8,534 nt of DNA from positions 1 through 8,534 of the forward strand of contig JAUYPK010000113.1 in assembly GCA_030697615.1 (NCBI GenBank), read 5' to 3'. Of this stretch, positions 6,403 through 8,534 are shown in pieces; position 1 is the first letter of the stretch, and the number at the start of each line of letters is the position of its first letter. The position numbers were made by a program, and so were the translations under genes. The notes under the pieces are model-generated. The model did no database searches, was not told where the DNA came from, and was given only the letters and a program-made list of their open reading frames with translations. The DNA comes from Microcaldota archaeon. GTDB lineage: Archaea > Micrarchaeota > Micrarchaeia > Norongarragalinales > UBA8480.

Positions 6403-6849
6403 TTATTCTTCTATTTTTTCACTTGCTTCATCAGCAGGTTTTTCTCCACTATTATCCTCGGTCTTTACTGGCTCAACTACTACTGGCGCAGCTTCTACTT
6501 TTCTAGTTTTTGCAGGCTCTTTTGCCAACTTGCGGTACTCTTTTGCTATTTCAAAAACTTTTTTCAAAACAACTTCAGTTAATGGTCCGCTACCACCAAG
6601 CACGACTTTTAACTCATCTTCCTTCTTTGGCATTAAGTCAACCACTTTAACCGCTTGCCATTCAGTTAACCCAGCCCCTTTTAGCTCCTTAGTCATCTTT
6701 TCACTGTCCTTACTATCGAGCTTACTTAGATCTTCCAAGTAGTTCATAGTGTTCTGTTGCTCGTATGACAAATTCCCTTCTTTTTGCCTTTGTTCAAGTA
6801 AAGATAAAGCCTCGTTTACAGTGACTATTTTTTCCCTAATTACTTCCAT
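6403..6849 (-). CDS. rpoF: DNA-directed RNA polymerase subunit Rpo4 (RpoF, Rpb4 homologue) with C-terminal tail
   Basis: Rpo4 pairs with Rpo7 to form the polymerase stalk that contacts nascent RNA and helps open the promoter. Residues 1-105 have the Rpb4/RpoF pattern: VNEALSLLEQRQKEG (11-25), YEQQNTMNYLEDLSKL (29-44), then the HRDC-like helical part with MTKELKGAGLTEWQAVKVVDLMPKK (52-76) and the EIAKEYRKL helix (100-108). The family is usually about 110-120 residues; this protein has 148, with an extra tail after about residue 110 rich in Glu, Ala, Pro, Val and Lys and probably disordered. The gene lies 26 bases downstream of rpl21e, in the conserved order L21e, RpoF, DUF655, KsgA. A purine-rich GGGGGA precedes the ATG by 11 bases, a weak ribosome-binding site. 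The partner gene rpoE/rpo7 is not in the window. Confidence 0.88.
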   Translation of the reverse strand: MEVIREKIVTVNEALSLLEQRQKEGNLSYEQQNTMNYLEDLSKLDSKDSEKMTKELKGAGLTEWQAVKVVDLMPKKEDELKVVLGGSGPLTEVVLKKVFEIAKEYRKLAKEPAKTRKVEAAPVVVEPVKTEDNSGEKPADEASEKIEE

Positions 6850-6875
6850 TGTTGCTCATTCCCCCTAGTTTCGTT

Positions 6876-7178
6876 TCAGCTTTTTTGTGTATGCGCTGGC
6901 GGTGTAGTTGTTTCACGTAAGTGTCCGGCTGCAAGGGTCAAGCGCTTAGTTGCATTTAAGTCTCCAAATTCAATTACGTACCCTTTTCCTTGCCTTGCAA
7001 TTATCTTCGCAGTTCTACCATTGAACCTAAGCGGTATGCCTCCCTTTTCCCTCGGGTTAGCCTTTATCCAAACGGTACTTCCAACTGGAAACACTATTAG
7101 CTTCTTTGTTAATCCACTTCGCTTCTCTGCTTTTAACTTCCTACTGTGCTTAGAGTAAAAACCATGGCTTCGCTTCAT
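6876..7178 (-). CDS. rpl21e: Large-subunit ribosomal protein L21e (eL21)
   Basis: The 100-residue protein is eL21, found in archaeal and eukaryotic large ribosomal subunits but not bacteria. It starts MKRSHGFYSKHSRKLKAEKR, the family's basic N-terminus, and has the central SH3-like barrel with VGSTVWIKANP (32-42), the signature GIPLRFNGRTAKII (47-60), and GKGYVIEFGD (64-73). The C-terminal 15 residues are Thr/Pro-rich and less conserved. I chose the ATG at 7178 over an in-frame GTG at 7187: GGTGAT (7188-7183) matches the anti-Shine-Dalgarno and sits four bases before this ATG, while the GTG lies inside that site. A TATA-like box about 54 bases upstream would give a leader of roughly 28 bases. 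It is the first gene of the rpl21e-rpoF-DUF655-ksgA cluster. Confidence 0.92.
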   Translation of the reverse strand: MKRSHGFYSKHSRKLKAEKRSGLTKKLIVFPVGSTVWIKANPREKGGIPLRFNGRTAKIIARQGKGYVIEFGDLNATKRLTLAAGHLRETTTPPAHTQKS

Positions 7179-7182
7179 AAAT

Positions 7183-7188
7183 ATCACC
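7183..7188 (-). promoter_or_regulatory. Ribosome-binding site that fixes the L21e start
   Basis: GGTGAT on the minus strand is fully complementary to the AUCACC end of archaeal 16S rRNA and lies four bases before the ATG at 7178. It excludes the upstream in-frame GTG, which forms part of it. Confidence 0.7.
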
Positions 7189-7222
7189 AGTTCAATTCAA
7201 AATTAGGTAACAATTAGTGCCC

Positions 7223-7237
7223 ATTATACTATATAAT
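7223..7237 (-). promoter_or_regulatory. Promoter of the L21e-RpoF cluster within a perfect inverted repeat
   Basis: On the minus strand ATTATATAGTATAAT contains the TATA box TTATATAG about 54 bases before the L21e ATG; a start 26 bases downstream leaves a leader that includes GGTGAT. The element is ATTATA-CTA-TATAAT on the plus strand, a perfect inverted repeat of six bases around a three-base spacer, so it could also drive plus-strand transcription toward the small membrane protein. Confidence 0.5.
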
Positions 7238-7345
7238 CCCACCCGCAGTTCACCAAAATCGGCGATTCGCTTCCCGTCGATTATTTTTCCACTAACGAAA
7301 ACATTAAAAAGCAGTTTTAGTACTACTTATCAGTGGTATTATAAT

Positions 7346-7675
7346 ATGTCTGGGGGAAGTGGCGGTACTGACGTAACTACAATAGCTCTAGGCTTCATTG
7401 TATTCATGCTAGTGTTAATGGACTTGCATGGCTTTTCAGCTGCTTCATCTATATTTGCAATTCCAGCTGTTATATTTACCGGGCTATTAATCTTCTTATC
7501 CCACTTACTTGGCTTACTTACTGGCTTCTTTGTAGGGGCGTTGTTCGCAGGCCCAATTGGTCTAATCTTGCTGGCAGTTGCGCTTTTCTGGTTAACGAAG
7601 TCACTTTCCGGAATCACCAGCCAAAACTATATGGTGTTTGCCATCTTCATAGTGCTAATGCTATTGCTAGTGTAA
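7346..7675 (+). CDS. Small multi-pass membrane protein, function unknown
   Basis: I do not recognise this 109-residue protein. It begins with a Gly/Ser-rich hydrophilic stretch (MSGGSGGTD), then hydrophobic segments at about 10-29, 35-56, 58-83 and 95-109, giving three to four membrane helices. Charged residues are very few: D9, D26 and K85 are among the only ones, and H29 and H53 lie in or near helices. The segment GFFVGALFAGPIGLILL is Gly-rich, as in tightly packed helices. The ATG at 7346 was chosen over an in-frame ATG at 7217 because the extension is Ser/Pro/Thr-rich, unlike the rest, and covers the promoter region. TTTTAGTAC about 27 bases upstream fits a leaderless start. The next gene on the same strand is the TBP gene, 109 bases on, with T tracts between, so co-transcription is doubtful. 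Confidence 0.65.
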   Translation: MSGGSGGTDVTTIALGFIVFMLVLMDLHGFSAASSIFAIPAVIFTGLLIFLSHLLGLLTGFFVGALFAGPIGLILLAVALFWLTKSLSGITSQNYMVFAIFIVLMLLLV

Positions 7676-7706
7676 TTTTTGTCATTTTTCTAACTGCCGC
7701 CTTTTT
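7676..7706 (+). terminator. T-rich terminator after the small membrane protein gene
   Basis: Three runs of five T (7676-7680, 7685-7689 and 7702-7706) follow the stop codon immediately, a typical archaeal U-tract terminator. The last run also begins the first TATA-like element of the TBP gene. Confidence 0.4.
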
Positions 7707-7759
7707 ATACCCCCTTTAAATACCCCTTTGGAGTAATGTTAAAAGGTACGTTTTTAAAA
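7702..7759 (+). promoter_or_regulatory. TBP gene upstream region with three TATA-like elements
   Basis: TTTTTATA (7702-7709), TTTAAATA (7715-7722) and TTTTTAAAA (7751-7759) lie before the TBP ATG at 7785. The second is closest to the archaeal consensus and would give a leader of about 40 bases carrying AGGTG (7769-7773). The third is centred about 30 bases before the ATG and would give a leaderless or near-leaderless mRNA. Extra TATA-like elements could allow TBP to bind its own gene; that is inference. Confidence 0.4.
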
Positions 7760-7784
7760 CCGCTAAAAAGGTGTATAATTTAAT

Positions 7785-8072
7785 ATGGCTAAACCGAAGA
7801 AGAGAGTTAATATGTCGTTTAAAGTTGAGAATATAGTTGCAAGTGCTAACCTCATGGTTGAGCTTGACTTGTTTAACATCGCTATGGATGTTGACAACGT
7901 TGAATACGAGCCAGAGCAGTTCCCGGGCGCAATTATGAGGCTCAAGGAGCTCGGTACAACGCTCCTGTTGTTTAAGAACGGTAAAGTGATCTGCTCAGGT
8001 GCGAAGAGCGAGAAGCAAATCTCACAAAGCATCAAAAGAGCAGTTGAACTACTAAGGAACTACATTAAGTAA
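7785..8072 (+). CDS. Single-repeat TATA-binding protein (half-length TBP)
   Basis: TBP nucleates archaeal transcription by bending the TATA box and recruiting TFB and RNA polymerase. Archaeal TBPs have about 180-190 residues in two repeats; this protein has 95 and holds exactly one. After a basic N-terminus (MAKPKKRVN) come the family blocks: ENIVASANL (15-23), the NVEYEPEQFPGAIMRL turn and strands (38-53), LLLFKNGKVICSGAKS (60-75) and a C-terminal helix. F46 and F63 are 17 residues apart, as are the DNA-intercalating Phe pair of a standard repeat; N16 and V18 match the DNA-contacting Asn-Ile-Val. YEPEQFPG resembles the second repeat of normal archaeal TBPs. The frame ends at TAA and only T-rich sequence then an opposing gene follow, so no second repeat was lost by frameshift here. 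Two copies would be needed to build a saddle. A second, full-length TBP elsewhere in the genome cannot be excluded. Confidence 0.9.
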   Translation: MAKPKKRVNMSFKVENIVASANLMVELDLFNIAMDVDNVEYEPEQFPGAIMRLKELGTTLLLFKNGKVICSGAKSEKQISQSIKRAVELLRNYIK

Positions 8073-8096
8073 GTTTCTTCTCCGCTTCTTTCTTGT

Positions 8097-8138
8097 TTTC
8101 CTTTTTATTTTTTCAATTCTTTTTTCTTTCAACTTTTT
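8097..8138 (+). terminator. Strong T-rich terminator after the TBP gene
   Basis: The 66 bases between the TBP stop codon and the opposing kinase-like gene are almost pure pyrimidine on the plus strand, with runs of five to eight T. They contain no sign of a second TBP repeat. Confidence 0.55.
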
Positions 8139-8534
8139 TTAGCCGTCTAGTTTCAGCTTTTCTACTCTTCGTTTTCCCTCTTCAAAACCTTTTCTGTAAT
8201 GTTTGTTTACCTCTTCCCAGTTTAGGCGGTCGTACTGTGTTGGTTGTTTTATGCTTATGTCCCCGACAAACCAAAGCAAATCATTAATTGCGCCGGGTTC
8301 CATCACGTCGGTTGAAGGTATTCTGACATCTGAGAGATCGTAGGGAGCTTGAGCTAAAGGCATTTGGTTGCTTCGTCGTAAGAATTTAGGGTCGACCCAC
8401 ATTAAGTTTCTATCTTCGTCAACTAATAAGTTTCTATAGTGCGGGTGGCCGTGCTGTATTCCTGCACCGTGCATTTTGCCAAGCTCGTAAAATGCTTTTG
8501 TAAGCACTTCTTTAAAAGATTCTTTAGGTTTTTG
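8139..8534 (-). CDS. Protein-kinase-like fold protein (RIO/APH/LPS-kinase type), C-terminal part, cut by right edge
   Basis: The frame is open to the right edge (131 codons plus TAA at 8139), so the N-lobe with the nucleotide-binding loop lies outside; the GTG at 8507 need not be a start. Residues 11-24 (LTKAFYELGKMHGA) form the helix before the catalytic loop, which reads HGHPHYRNLLV (28-38). Kinase-like families have HGD-x-H-x-x-N here: the first His-Gly, second His (H32) and Asn (N35) are kept, but the catalytic-base Asp is His (H30, codon CAC). The metal-binding Asp is present as WVDPK (D48). The rest, about 70 residues, is helical and ends in a basic segment. Atypical small-molecule kinases, lipopolysaccharide kinases and RIO/Bud32-type kinases share this loop, so the substrate cannot be named. 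It converges on the TBP gene, 66 bases away. Confidence 0.7.
   Translation of the reverse strand, partial: QKPKESFKEVLTKAFYELGKMHGAGIQHGHPHYRNLLVDEDRNLMWVDPKFLRRSNQMPLAQAPYDLSDVRIPSTDVMEPGAINDLLWFVGDISIKQPTQYDRLNWEEVNKHYRKGFEEGKRRVEKLKLDG

Noticed and set aside
7179..7187. GTG start of L21e at 7187
   Set aside because: The GTG is part of the GGTGAT ribosome-binding site, and the family begins with M-x-R-S as given by the ATG at 7178.
7217..7345. N-terminal extension of the small membrane protein from ATG 7217
   Set aside because: The 43 added residues are Ser/Pro/Thr-rich, unlike the rest, and would lie across the divergent promoter region. A later ATG has a Gly/Ser-rich start and a suitably spaced A/T element.
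8073..8138. A second TBP repeat lost by frameshift after the TBP stop codon
   Set aside because: All frames of this T-rich stretch were considered. None shows the repeat's motifs, and an opposing gene ends at 8139.
1..8534. tRNA or rRNA genes, CRISPR arrays, insertion sequences and long direct repeats
   Set aside because: None was seen on either strand: no regularly spaced repeats, transposase motifs or tRNA cloverleaf signatures such as GGTTCGAATCC.

Overview
The window is archaeal chromosome. Its genes encode RNA polymerase subunits Rpo6/RpoK and Rpo4/RpoF, ribosomal protein L21e, a DUF655 protein next to a KsgA/Dim1 rRNA dimethyltransferase, a TATA-binding-protein homologue, a CPSF-type beta-CASP nuclease and an archaeal DHH/RecJ-like protein. 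Promoters look archaeal: TATA-like boxes lie about 25-30 bases before start codons, and T-rich tracts follow stop codons. The moderate to low GC, the very short intergenic gaps and a half-length TBP suggest a small-genome lineage, possibly DPANN-like. That placement is inference; no rRNA is present to fix it.

Layout. 1-399 (-): 5' part of a DHH/RecJ-like phosphoesterase, cut by the left edge. 448-1746 (-): aCPSF2-like nuclease. 1776-2423 (+): coiled-coil protein with a possible degenerate transglutaminase-like fold, head-to-head with the nuclease across only 29 bases. 2511-2726 (+): rpoK. 2802-5024 (+): large, heavily sequon-decorated surface protein with one C-terminal membrane anchor. 7178-5016 (-): the cluster rpl21e, rpoF, DUF655, ksgA, whose last gene overlaps the surface-protein gene tail-to-tail by 9 bases. 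7346-7675 (+): small multi-pass membrane protein. 7785-8072 (+): single-repeat TBP. 8139-8534 (-): C-terminal part of a kinase-like protein, cut by the right edge.

How the genes fit together. Much of the window is information processing: two RNA polymerase subunits, a TBP homologue, an RNA 3'-end nuclease, a ribosomal protein and an rRNA methylase. The surface protein and the small membrane protein are the envelope component.

The most striking item is the TBP. It has one repeat instead of the usual two, yet keeps both Phe residues of the DNA-intercalating pair, so it would have to dimerise to form a normal saddle. Three further proteins lack an expected active-site residue. KsgA has Leu where the Asn of the NLPY motif should be. 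The kinase-like protein has HGH where HGD is expected. The transglutaminase-like protein has no Cys at the catalytic position.
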